Below the pieces are notes generated by a model. It made no database searches, was not told the origin of the DNA, and saw only the letters and a list, made by a program, of their open reading frames with translations. Shown one piece after another: positions 16,643 to 24,443 of a stretch of DNA of 32,038 nucleotides; the first letter of the stretch is position 1; each line of letters opens with the position of its first letter. The stretch spans positions 1 through 32,038 of the forward strand of contig JAZQNN010000054.1 of assembly GCA_045627365.1 (NCBI GenBank). The letters run 5' to 3'. The position numbers and the translations under genes are program-made. This DNA is from RGIG5612 sp045627365. GTDB taxonomy: Bacteria > Bacillota > Clostridia > Lachnospirales > Lachnospiraceae.

Positions 16643-17752
16643 TTGTTTACGTTACAGCACGAGGACGCAGCCGGTTATACCAGCATCCCTGATTCTTTTA
16701 TCGAGAATTATATGCCGAAGGCTGCCGGAGAGTTTGTAAAAATCTATATATACCTCCTGAAATGCATCAGCCGAAACGAGCAGGAACTTTCCGTTGCCAG
16801 AATAGCTGATGTCTTTGAGAACACTGAGAAGGACGTTGTCCGTGCCCTGAAATACTGGGCGCGCAAGGGCCTTTTTAAACTCACCTTCAATGACGAGAAC
16901 CAGCTCACCTCTTTAATGCTCACGCACGTTCCGGAAGAAGCTGCCGAAGACTCCTTGGAAGACTCCGACAACATCATTCTGGATATTTCTGCGATCCGCC
17001 CGGAAAGAGCCGCCGCGCTCAAGGAAACTGCTGTGCAGAGCCCGGCTACAGCAGAGCCTGCTGCATCTGATACCCCTGCACTTCCGGAGAAAAAGACATA
17101 CTCTAAGAACGAGATCGACAGCTTCTCCGTCAAGGAAGACATTCCTATGCTCATCCTGTGCATCCAGAAGTATCTGGGCAAGCCTTTGTCTGCTTCGGAG
17201 CTTAATTCCATCATGTTCATGCATGAGGAACTTGGTTTCTCGCCTGAGCTGATCGATTATCTTTTCGATTACTGTGTCTCCAAGGGACACAAGAGCATTC
17301 ATTACATTGAGAAGACCGCTATCGCCTGGGCAGAACAGGGTATCGGCTCCGTAGACGGTGCCAAAAAGGTCAGCAAAGTCTTCTCCAAAGAATGCTACGC
17401 CGTACTTAAGGCATTTGGCCTGACAGACCGTAACCCGGTCAAGTCCGAAACAGACTACGTCAATAAATGGGTCCTTTCCTACGGATTTTCCCAGGACCTG
17501 ATCGTGGAGGCCTGTGACAGAACGATGCAGACCATACACAAGCCGAATTTTGCCTATGCTGACAGGATCCTCGAGGGCTGGTACAAGCAAGGGATCAATT
17601 CCTTAGAACAGGCACGTGCCGCCAAAGAAGCTTTCATCGAAGCCAAGACCAAGTCTGATAAAGCATCCGCGCCAAAGGCTGCCGGCAAGTTCAATCAGTT
17701 TCAGTCTTCGGACACAGATTATTCAGAACTTGAGGACAAGTTATTTGGCTAA
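16643..17752 (+). CDS. DnaD-domain replication protein
   Basis: This primosome-type protein probably helps load the replicative helicase. The TTG at 16643 is chosen because AGGAG lies seven bases upstream; the frame is open further upstream, and a GTG at 16607 sits at the promoter. The product is 369 residues. Residues about 10-95 form a DnaD N-terminal winged-helix domain (SFIENYMPKAAGEFVKIYIYLL, then DVVRALKYWARKGLF). An Ala/Pro/Glu-rich linker follows, then two DnaD C-terminal helical domains. Each ends in a YxxxIxxxW-type motif: YIEKTAIAWAEQGI and YADRILEGWYKQGI. A DnaC-like ATPase gene follows 63 bases later, as in many Clostridia, so the pair likely acts together at origins or restart sites. 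DnaA boxes precede the promoter. Confidence 0.88.
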   Translation: MFTLQHEDAAGYTSIPDSFIENYMPKAAGEFVKIYIYLLKCISRNEQELSVARIADVFENTEKDVVRALKYWARKGLFKLTFNDENQLTSLMLTHVPEEAAEDSLEDSDNIILDISAIRPERAAALKETAVQSPATAEPAASDTPALPEKKTYSKNEIDSFSVKEDIPMLILCIQKYLGKPLSASELNSIMFMHEELGFSPELIDYLFDYCVSKGHKSIHYIEKTAIAWAEQGIGSVDGAKKVSKVFSKECYAVLKAFGLTDRNPVKSETDYVNKWVLSYGFSQDLIVEACDRTMQTIHKPNFAYADRILEGWYKQGINSLEQARAAKEAFIEAKTKSDKASAPKAAGKFNQFQSSDTDYSELEDKLFG

Positions 17753-17815
17753 GCTATGGAAATCTTTTTCTTTTGTTATATAATATAGATAACTTCTAGT
17801 TTAAGGACAGAGGCT

Positions 17816-18826
17816 GTGAGTATCAACAACACCGCTTTTAAGGATATAATGAGAGAGTACGATGAGAAGAGGCTGCGAAGCGCAGCCGATCTTCTTGCAC
17901 GTACAGACGCCATTGAAGCAGCTGTTCCTGCTATTGCCGACATACGCAAGCAGGTGGCTGCTTTATCTGTTTCTCATGCCACAGAGCGTATCAAAGGTCT
18001 TGCCACATCCGAGTCCGAATCCGAGTACAAAAGGAAGATGGACGAGCTGGCAAACCGCAGGCTGATCGCACTTGCGCAGGCCGGTTACAGCGCAGAAGAC
18101 CTGCTGCCGCATTTTGACTGCCCTGACTGTCAGGACACCGGATATATTGACGGCGTCATGTGCTCCTGCCTTAAAAACCGTATAACCGATGCGCTGTACA
18201 GCCAGTCCAACATCAGGAACGTGCTTGAGAAGGAGAATTTTTCAACATACACCCTGAAGTATTACAGCGACGATCCGTCTAAAGGTGTTCCGGTACGGAC
18301 TGCCGACGGAACCATAACGCAGACTCCGCGTGACAGAGCTGTTGCGGCGTGCAATCAGGCCAAGAAATTCGTCCGCGAATTCTCTTCCGGTCCGAATATG
18401 TTGATCACCGGGACTCCGGGTGTCGGCAAGACATTTCTGACCAACTGCATTGCCAAAGAACTGATCGACCGCGGACATTTTGTCATATATCTTTCGGCAG
18501 CTAAGATGTTCGGCACGTTTTCGGACGCATTTGCCGACAGCCGCGCGGAATACACGTCGCAGATGAACCTGATAAACAGCTGCGACCTTCTGATCATTGA
18601 CGACCTGGGCACGGAGCTGACCAACTCCTTCGTTCTGGTCACTTTGTTCAACTGCCTGAACGAGCGCCTTTTAAGCGGCAAATCAACCATTATTTCCACG
18701 AATCTGACCTTGGAAGAAATCCGCGACAGATATTCTGAGCGCATCTCTTCCAGGCTGATTGATAAATTTACATTAATCAAACTAATCGGCTCTGACATCA
18801 GAACCGTTAAGAAACTGAGGGGGTAA
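17816..18826 (+). CDS. DnaC/DnaI-like helicase-loader ATPase
   Basis: This 336-residue AAA+ ATPase resembles DnaC/DnaI helicase loaders. The N-terminal 100 residues are helical. A cysteine cluster, CPDCQDTGYIDGVMCSC, follows and probably binds zinc, as in DnaI. Walker A is GTPGVGKTFLTN, Walker B is LLIIDDLGTE, and sensor 1 is STNLTLEEIRDRYSERISSRL with the arginine finger. The start is GTG at 17816, with AAGGA eight bases upstream. A TATAAT box at 17779-17784 in the 63-bp gap may be a second promoter, although no good -35 accompanies it. Its partner is the DnaD-domain protein upstream; prs follows six bases downstream. Confidence 0.9.
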   Translation: MSINNTAFKDIMREYDEKRLRSAADLLARTDAIEAAVPAIADIRKQVAALSVSHATERIKGLATSESESEYKRKMDELANRRLIALAQAGYSAEDLLPHFDCPDCQDTGYIDGVMCSCLKNRITDALYSQSNIRNVLEKENFSTYTLKYYSDDPSKGVPVRTADGTITQTPRDRAVAACNQAKKFVREFSSGPNMLITGTPGVGKTFLTNCIAKELIDRGHFVIYLSAAKMFGTFSDAFADSRAEYTSQMNLINSCDLLIIDDLGTELTNSFVLVTLFNCLNERLLSGKSTIISTNLTLEEIRDRYSERISSRLIDKFTLIKLIGSDIRTVKKLRG

Positions 18827-18832
18827 CTTACT

Positions 18833-20026
18833 ATGCTGCATGATGAAATCGCAATTGAAAACATTCCTGTCGGCCCGCTTGGGGTCATCGCTCTTAAGAG
18901 CTGTGCTAATCTGGGGTCAAGTATTGACTACTATTTGACCAGTTGGAGAAAAGCCCGCGAGAGTGAGCACAAAGATAGTCTGGCACTTGCCGGATACGAG
19001 CGCGACACATACCTTATCAAGGCTGATACACCGCGTTTCGGCTCAGGAGAAGCCAAGGGTATCCTTTATGACACCGTCCGTGGTATGGATATCTTCATTC
19101 TTGTAGATGTCTGCAATACAAGCATCGAATATAAGATGGCCGGTCTTCCTAACCGTATGTCACCGGACGACCATTTCCAGGATGTTAAGAGAGTTATAGC
19201 CGCCATCGCCGGCAAAGCAAACCGTATAACCGTTATTATGCCGTTCCTTTACGAAGGACGTCAGCATAAGAGATCTGCCCGTGAGTCACTCGACTGCGCT
19301 TTAGCACTGCAGGAGCTTTACAGACTGGGTGTAGATAACATCATCACCTTCGACGCGCATGATCCACGTGTAATCAACGCTGCCCCTCTCAGCGGTTTCG
19401 AAAATATTAAGCCGTCTTATCAGTTCCTCAAGACCTTGTGCAAGGTCGAGCCTGATATAACATTTGACAAAGATCACCTTCTGATGATCAGCCCGGACGA
19501 AGGCGCTATCGATCGTTCAGTATACTTCGCCAGCGTTTTGGGTATCGACATGGCTATGTTCTACAAGAGAAGAGATTACTCTCAGATCGTAGGCGGCTCC
19601 AACCCGATCGTTGCCCATGAATATCTGGGCATTGACCCGGCAGGCAAGGACGTTATCGTTGTTGACGATATGATCTCCTCCGGCGGCAGCATGCTCGATA
19701 CCGCCAAGGAGCTGAAGAAGCGCGGTGCCCGCAATGTATATATCTTCTCAACATTCGGCCTGTTCACCAATGGCTTCGAAAAGTTTGACAAGGCTTATGA
19801 AGAGGGTCTGTTCAAGCGTGTCCTCACGACAAACCTGACATATCAGTCGCCGGAGCTTCTGAGCAAAGAGTATTACGCAAGCGTAGATATGAGCAAATTC
19901 GTTTCATACTTCATCGATACTCTCAATCACAACGCATCAGTAAGTGAACTTCTCGACCCGTCCGCGAAGATTCACAGACTGATCGATAAGTATCAGCATC
20001 ATGATGATATAGAAACTGAGGATTAA
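18833..20026 (+). CDS. prs: Ribose-phosphate pyrophosphokinase, long divergent form
   Basis: This enzyme makes PRPP from ribose 5-phosphate and ATP, feeding nucleotide, histidine, tryptophan and NAD synthesis, including the pncB reaction encoded in this window. At 397 residues it is some 80 longer than the usual enzyme. The PRPP-binding loop VIVVDDMISSGGSMLDTAKEL, the flexible-loop KRR (MFYKRRDYSQ), GRQHKR in the ATP region and FDAHDPRVI are all present, so it should be active. The canonical N-terminal half is strongly altered (VDVCNTSIEYKMAGLPNRMS). The ATG follows GAGGGGG and lies six bases after the dnaC-like gene. The TAA overlaps the next ATG (TAATG). Confidence 0.88.
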   Translation: MLHDEIAIENIPVGPLGVIALKSCANLGSSIDYYLTSWRKARESEHKDSLALAGYERDTYLIKADTPRFGSGEAKGILYDTVRGMDIFILVDVCNTSIEYKMAGLPNRMSPDDHFQDVKRVIAAIAGKANRITVIMPFLYEGRQHKRSARESLDCALALQELYRLGVDNIITFDAHDPRVINAAPLSGFENIKPSYQFLKTLCKVEPDITFDKDHLLMISPDEGAIDRSVYFASVLGIDMAMFYKRRDYSQIVGGSNPIVAHEYLGIDPAGKDVIVVDDMISSGGSMLDTAKELKKRGARNVYIFSTFGLFTNGFEKFDKAYEEGLFKRVLTTNLTYQSPELLSKEYYASVDMSKFVSYFIDTLNHNASVSELLDPSAKIHRLIDKYQHHDDIETED

Positions 20027-20808
20027 TGGGAACTCTTCTTGTTTTACTTTTCAGGAGACTTCTGGCGTTAATAGGAATCGTAGGCCTTTTGTGGTTTGTT
20101 GTTCCCGGCATCTTTACCGGGAACATCCACATCGGAATAGTCACAGGCGCGATTTTGTCGGCTCTCCTGATAATATACGGATTCTGGGGCGGATGGATCA
20201 ATATGCTCATCCGCCTTATTTGGAACAGCGCAGTCGGCAAATTCATCCTCTGCCTTCTGGGCATCATTGCCGGCGCCATCATCGGCCTGGCTGTTGCCTG
20301 TATGGTTTCCATGGGCTCAGCCAACCGGCAGAGCGCAAAGGAAGATTCGACCGTTGTCGTTCTGGGCTGTCACGTATATAAAAGCGGGCCGAGCAGGTCA
20401 CTTGTTTCCAGGCTGAAAGTAGCCGCTGAATATCTTAATGACAATCCGGATTCCATCTGCATAGTTACCGGAGGTCAGGGAAGCAACGAATACCAGACAG
20501 AGGCTTCAGCCATGAAAGACTGGCTGGTAAACAACGGTATCGACGCAGACCGCATTATCGAAGAAGATACTTCGACAGACACCTGGGAGAACCTCACCAA
20601 CGCCAAAGCGATCATCGACCGGCAAGGCATTGACGACCGGATCGTTATCGCGACAAATGATTATCATATGTACCGCGCGCTTTCCTATGCGCAGGCGGCA
20701 GGGTTCGACTCTCCGGGAGCCCTTAACGCAGACACTTTGTGGTGGCTGTTCCCCGGACTTTACGTAAGAGAAATGTACGGCATTTTGGAAATGTGGTTTC
20801 TTAAATAA
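20026..20808 (+). CDS. YdcF/SanA-like membrane protein (DUF218)
   Basis: This 260-residue protein has three N-terminal transmembrane helices (about 3-30, 31-55 and 66-92) followed by a DUF218 domain. Domain hallmarks are STVVVLGCHVYKSGPSRSLVSRL, VTGGQGSNEYQTEASAM, EEDTSTDTWENL and ATNDYHMYRA. The family includes E. coli YdcF and SanA, linked to envelope integrity, but its chemistry is poorly defined. The domain likely faces outward. The start codon overlaps the prs stop (TAATG), indicating translational coupling. The next gene begins six bases downstream. The family assignment is firm; the function is not known. Confidence 0.88.
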   Translation: MGTLLVLLFRRLLALIGIVGLLWFVVPGIFTGNIHIGIVTGAILSALLIIYGFWGGWINMLIRLIWNSAVGKFILCLLGIIAGAIIGLAVACMVSMGSANRQSAKEDSTVVVLGCHVYKSGPSRSLVSRLKVAAEYLNDNPDSICIVTGGQGSNEYQTEASAMKDWLVNNGIDADRIIEEDTSTDTWENLTNAKAIIDRQGIDDRIVIATNDYHMYRALSYAQAAGFDSPGALNADTLWWLFPGLYVREMYGILEMWFLK

Positions 20809-20814
20809 CATATA

Positions 20815-23322
20815 ATGGCCAAAAGACATCGTTCGACATATGACAAATACAAGCGCAAGAGGGTTTTTGACAAGAACAAAGCCCTTATTTTCGGTGTCTC
20901 TTTTTTGGCTTTGCTGATCATCGTCGGCACGATAGTCCTGATCACTTCGCGCAAGAAGACCGAAGAACAAAGCAATTATTCCCAGATGCCGCCTTCGGGT
21001 CTTCCGACCATTACGCTGACTTATGACGGTCATCCTGTCAATGAGCTTCACGGCTATACCTGCGACATGGACTACCACTATCTTCGTGAGAATATCTATG
21101 TTGTCGAGAATACGTTTGATATTCCGGTCAACGTCAACCTTTTCTCTGCTGACATAAAAGCCATATCTTACATGATCTATGACGTGATGAACAACGGCCT
21201 TATCCAGAGCAGCCCGAATGCTCGTTTTATGAAGAAAGGCAGTATGATCACGTCCACGCTTACCCTTGACAGCATGATCGAGCCGTCCGTGGAGTATCTG
21301 CTTGATATCATTCTCACGGACAACACAGATCGCGACATACACTACTATACCCGTATCATAAGGGATGACGCGACTTCCCTTAAGGTGCAGCTAGATAACA
21401 TCCTCACCTGGACCAACGCAATCTTTGACCCGACTTCTAAAAAGTCAGAGCAGATCATCATGGCACAGCTTGAAAGCGATTATACCATCGCCAATGTTGA
21501 CTATGGTCTGGTCAATCTCAAATCCTCATACAGCCACATGACCTGGGGCAAATTGGACGTTTCCCGTCTTTCCCAGCCTGTCATCACCATTCTGGACATC
21601 GATGACCAGATAGGCTACTACCGCCTCGACTATATGGTCAAGCGTCTGAACCAGGAGGTCGAGGAGTATTTCAATATTTCCGAATTTTACCGTGTCAGAA
21701 CATACACCGATAAGGTGTCCGGCGACAGCAAAACATATATTCTGGACTACGAGCGCAAGATGGATCAGATCTTTATTCCGTCAGCTCAGTCGGTCAGCCC
21801 GACAAAAGCCGAGATCGGCATCATCTCCAAGCTGCCGACCGAAATGATGAGCAACCTCGCAGGCAATCTGTCCTGTTTTGTGGTAAACGAAACGCTCTGG
21901 GCAATGGACATTGAGAGCAAAACGTTCAAGCAGATCTTCTCATTCTCATCAAGTGCGGATGATGTCCGCGGCAATTACAGTCAGCATGATATCCATATAA
22001 TTGAAGTGTCTGACGAGGGCGATATCGATTTTATCGTGTATGGCTACATGAACTCCGGTATTCACGAAGGTACCGTAGGAATCGGCATTTACGAATACAT
22101 CAGTGCGGAGTCTGTTGTTCGCGAGCGCATGTATATCCCTATCGACAGACCTTTTGAACTGCTCAAGAATTCCATAGGCGAGCTTTTCTATCTCAGCGAC
22201 AATAATATCCTGTACCTGATGCTCGATGACCAGATCTTCGGTTTCAATCTTGAAACTGACGAAACATCCGTTATCGCCGATAACCTTACCGAAGAAAACC
22301 ACATGATCTCCGTTACCGGCAAATTCCTCGCAGTACATGAAGGCGGAAAAGTCAACGATGCCTCAAAGATCATCGTATATAACCTGGAATCCGGAGAATC
22401 CTATGAGGTCAACGCTGACGAGGAAACGTCCATCAAGGTTCTTGGATTTCTAAACGAGGCTCTTGTTTACGGCGTCGGAAAGACCGGTGATCTCTTTACA
22501 AAATCCGGCAAAGAATACCTGCTGATGAGCGATATGTACATCGTCAACGGTCCTGGTGTTGTTCAGGAAGCGATCCACTCAGATTACGGATATTTCATCG
22601 ACTCCACCGAAGAGTACAACCGTATCATCGTACAGAAGGCCGCCAATACCGGCACAGCCAAGGAGCCGAAGTTCACTGATGCTGACGATTTCACAATATT
22701 TGCGACTGATCTTGAGGTCTACCCGGAGCTTTCAGTTTCATCCTCATATGACGAGGCGCGCAAGAATATTTACTACGTCAATTTTGTCGGCTCGACGACC
22801 ACAGCCGGGGCGCTGAACGTTGACAGAGGCATTGAGGTTCTGTTCAAGGATGAGCAGCTGAGTTCACTGTCTGAGATCATGGGACCGACGGAAGGCTTTT
22901 TCCTCTACGCGAAAGGCGAGCTGGTCGACATATACGAGAATCCTGCAGACGCTATTTTTGATGCGTACCTTGAGACAGGTGTTGTTCTTGCAAGTGACGG
23001 CAGGGTCTTCTACAGAAGAGCTATCAGACCTACTACATCTTTTATCTCTGACGCGAACATTGAAACGGCAATCAAACAATACAAAGAAGGCAATTACACC
23101 GATATCGCCGGAGTCGCGCTGACAGAAGCGCTCTATTTCACCGGTAAAAAAATCGCTCTCGTCTGGGAATACAACGACGAAATGCTGCTCCTTTACGGTT
23201 ATGACTCAAACGATAATCTTTTGATGATGAACCCGGATACCGGCGAGGAATATGTATTCTACTACAATTACATCGACGCAGTCTTTATGAAGACAGACGC
23301 ATGCTACGTAATCGGCTATTAA
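20815..23322 (+). CDS. Large single-pass extracytoplasmic protein, unknown
   Basis: This 835-residue protein was not recognised. The first 20 residues are strongly basic (KRHRSTYDKYKRKR). Residues 23-45 form one transmembrane helix, and some 790 residues follow that should lie outside the membrane. The outer part is rich in short beta-strand and turn patterns with repeated Asp/Gly/Tyr stretches (DNNILYLMLDDQIFGFNLETDE, FLAVHEGGKVNDASKIIVYNLESGE, NDNLLMMNPDTGEEYVFYYNY), suggestive of a beta-propeller in its second half. There is no cell-wall anchor, cysteine cluster or enzyme motif. No Shine-Dalgarno sequence precedes the ATG; translation may rely on coupling with the YdcF-like gene six bases upstream. 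Context suggests an envelope role. Confidence 0.75.
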   Translation: MAKRHRSTYDKYKRKRVFDKNKALIFGVSFLALLIIVGTIVLITSRKKTEEQSNYSQMPPSGLPTITLTYDGHPVNELHGYTCDMDYHYLRENIYVVENTFDIPVNVNLFSADIKAISYMIYDVMNNGLIQSSPNARFMKKGSMITSTLTLDSMIEPSVEYLLDIILTDNTDRDIHYYTRIIRDDATSLKVQLDNILTWTNAIFDPTSKKSEQIIMAQLESDYTIANVDYGLVNLKSSYSHMTWGKLDVSRLSQPVITILDIDDQIGYYRLDYMVKRLNQEVEEYFNISEFYRVRTYTDKVSGDSKTYILDYERKMDQIFIPSAQSVSPTKAEIGIISKLPTEMMSNLAGNLSCFVVNETLWAMDIESKTFKQIFSFSSSADDVRGNYSQHDIHIIEVSDEGDIDFIVYGYMNSGIHEGTVGIGIYEYISAESVVRERMYIPIDRPFELLKNSIGELFYLSDNNILYLMLDDQIFGFNLETDETSVIADNLTEENHMISVTGKFLAVHEGGKVNDASKIIVYNLESGESYEVNADEETSIKVLGFLNEALVYGVGKTGDLFTKSGKEYLLMSDMYIVNGPGVVQEAIHSDYGYFIDSTEEYNRIIVQKAANTGTAKEPKFTDADDFTIFATDLEVYPELSVSSSYDEARKNIYYVNFVGSTTTAGALNVDRGIEVLFKDEQLSSLSEIMGPTEGFFLYAKGELVDIYENPADAIFDAYLETGVVLASDGRVFYRRAIRPTTSFISDANIETAIKQYKEGNYTDIAGVALTEALYFTGKKIALVWEYNDEMLLLYGYDSNDNLLMMNPDTGEEYVFYYNYIDAVFMKTDACYVIGY

Positions 23323-23336
23323 AGGAAGGATCGCAT

Positions 23337-24092
23337 ATGAAACTGATCTCATGGAATGTTAACGGAATAAGGGCTTGCACAGGTAAAGGCTTTGAGGATT
23401 TCTTCAAGGCAGCTGATGCTGACTTTTTCTGCCTTCAGGAGACCAAGGTCCGGGAAGGACAGATAGCGCTTGACCTTCCCGGATATCATCAGTATTGGAA
23501 TTATGCCGAGAAGAAGGGTTATTCAGGAACCGCCATCTTCACAAAGCTTGAGCCGCTTAACGTCACCTATGGGATCGGGATTGAAGAGCATGACCACGAA
23601 GGGCGCGTAATAACGCTTGAGTATGAGAATTTCTATGTTATCACCGTCTATGTTCCGAACTCACAGGAGGAGCTGAAAAGGCTCGATTACCGGATGCGCT
23701 GGGAAGACGATTTTCTTTCTTATATCAAAGATCTTGACAAGACAAAGCCTGTGATCTATTGCGGAGATCTTAATGTGGCGCACAAAGAGATCGACATCAA
23801 GAATCCCAAGACCAACCGCCATAACGCCGGCTTCACAGATGAAGAGCGCGGCAAGATGAGCACTGTGCTCGCAAACGGCTTTACGGACACTTTCAGATAT
23901 TTCTATCCTGACATGGAGCAGATCTATTCGTGGTGGTCATACCGTTTTCACGCAAGGGAGAACAACTCCGGCTGGAGAATAGATTATTTCATTACGTCCG
24001 AAAAACTGAACGGGAATCTCGTTGATGCCAAGATCCACACGGATGTCTTCGGGTCCGATCACTGCCCTGTTGAGCTTGACATCAATTTGTAG
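23337..24092 (+). CDS. xth: Exodeoxyribonuclease III / AP endonuclease
   Basis: This base-excision repair nuclease cuts at abasic sites and degrades 3' ends. The ATG at 23337 is chosen because AGGAAGGA lies about six bases upstream, giving 251 residues. Catalytic motifs of the Xth family are all present: SWNVNGIRA near the N-terminus, LQETKV with the metal-binding glutamate E35, YVPNSQ, GDLNVAHKEIDI, NSGWRIDYF and GSDHCPVELD with the terminal histidine. It is the last gene of the run from dnaD, 14 bases after the unknown membrane protein. No convincing terminator follows before the ilv promoter. Confidence 0.95.
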   Translation: MKLISWNVNGIRACTGKGFEDFFKAADADFFCLQETKVREGQIALDLPGYHQYWNYAEKKGYSGTAIFTKLEPLNVTYGIGIEEHDHEGRVITLEYENFYVITVYVPNSQEELKRLDYRMRWEDDFLSYIKDLDKTKPVIYCGDLNVAHKEIDIKNPKTNRHNAGFTDEERGKMSTVLANGFTDTFRYFYPDMEQIYSWWSYRFHARENNSGWRIDYFITSEKLNGNLVDAKIHTDVFGSDHCPVELDINL

Positions 24093-24172
24093 AAAAAATG
24101 GCTTAAAAATCACGTTTTTTAGGGCAATCATACGAAAAGTTTTACGCTTTAACGCATTATCGTGTTTTTGTG

Positions 24173-24201
24173 TTGACATTGCTTTTTTATGATGGTATAA
24201 G
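24173..24201 (+). promoter_or_regulatory. Promoter of the ilv operon
   Basis: A perfect -35 box TTGACA (24173-24178) is separated by 17 bases from TATAAG (24196-24201, five of six). Transcription is expected near 24208, giving a leader of about 235 bases before ilvB. The 80 bases between xth and this promoter hold AT-rich sequence with no gene or clear terminator. Confidence 0.88.
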
Positions 24202-24232
24202 GTATTAAAAATAAAAAGAAGGACGTATTGTA

Positions 24233-24340
24233 ATGTCTATGATTTTTGCAATAGTGGGAATACTAGTCGTGAACGTCATTATCTTGCTCGTAGAAACGAG
24301 CGATAATGGGGCTATTAGTTCATCTCCGGTTGCAGAATAA
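24233..24340 (+). CDS. ilv leader peptide (35 residues)
   Basis: A short frame runs from ATG 24233 to TAA 24340, with AGAAGGAC about ten bases upstream. Of its 35 residues, 15 are Ile, Val or Leu, and 13 of the 17 residues from positions 4 to 20 are of these types. The run at 15-20 is Val-Ile-Ile-Leu-Leu-Val. Its place directly after the ilv promoter, with a terminator behind it, matches the leader peptides of attenuated ilv operons: scarcity of charged tRNA would stall the ribosome on these codons. The same run could also form a membrane helix, so a small membrane protein is the main alternative. The two Ile ATA codons (7 and 10) may add sensitivity. Confidence 0.75.
   Translation: MSMIFAIVGILVVNVIILLVETSDNGAISSSPVAE
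24277..24308 (+). promoter_or_regulatory. Leader hairpin over the Ile-Leu-Val codons
   Basis: CATTATC (24277-24283), a TT bulge and GCTCGT (24286-24291) pair with ACGAGC (24296-24301) and GATAATG (24302-24308) around an AGAA loop, giving 13 base pairs. The 5' arm spans leader codons 15 to 20. A ribosome stalled there would prevent the hairpin from forming, as expected for a pause or 1:2 structure in attenuation. Confidence 0.7.
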
Positions 24341-24404
24341 GTATTCGAAAGCATCAGCTTATTTTTCGAATTCGCAGACTGTATCCTGTGGTTAACTTTT
24401 AGCC
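24310..24404 (+). promoter_or_regulatory. Candidate antiterminator pairing in the ilv leader
   Basis: GGCTATTAGTTCATC (24310-24324) can pair with GGTTAACTTTTAGCC (24390-24404) at 12 of 15 positions, interrupted by two adjacent U-U mismatches and one C-U mismatch. The 3' partner includes parts of both arms of the terminator, so the two structures exclude each other. The 5' partner is inside the leader reading frame (codons 26-31). A separate hairpin, ATTCGAAA (24343-24350) with TTTCGAAT (24364-24371), lies between them. Confidence 0.45.
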
Positions 24405-24415
24405 ACAGGTTTTTT
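24385..24415 (+). terminator. ilv attenuator terminator
   Basis: CCTGTGGTTAA (24385-24395) pairs with TTAGCCACAGG (24399-24409), 11 base pairs including one G-U, around a three-base loop, followed by six T residues (24410-24415). It is a textbook intrinsic terminator and lies 28 bases before the ilvB start, in the transcribed leader, so it must be bypassed for operon expression. Confidence 0.9.
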
Positions 24416-24443
24416 ATTACCGACACCGTTAAGGAGGTTTTTT

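Noticed and set aside
20506..21342. 278-codon frame on the minus strand opposite the YdcF-like gene and its neighbour
   Set aside because: It is an antisense shadow spanning two plus-strand genes, with no protein family features.
24208..24443. T-box leader before ilvB
   Set aside because: The conserved T-box sequence is absent and the leader of about 235 bases is explained by a leader peptide, hairpin and terminator.
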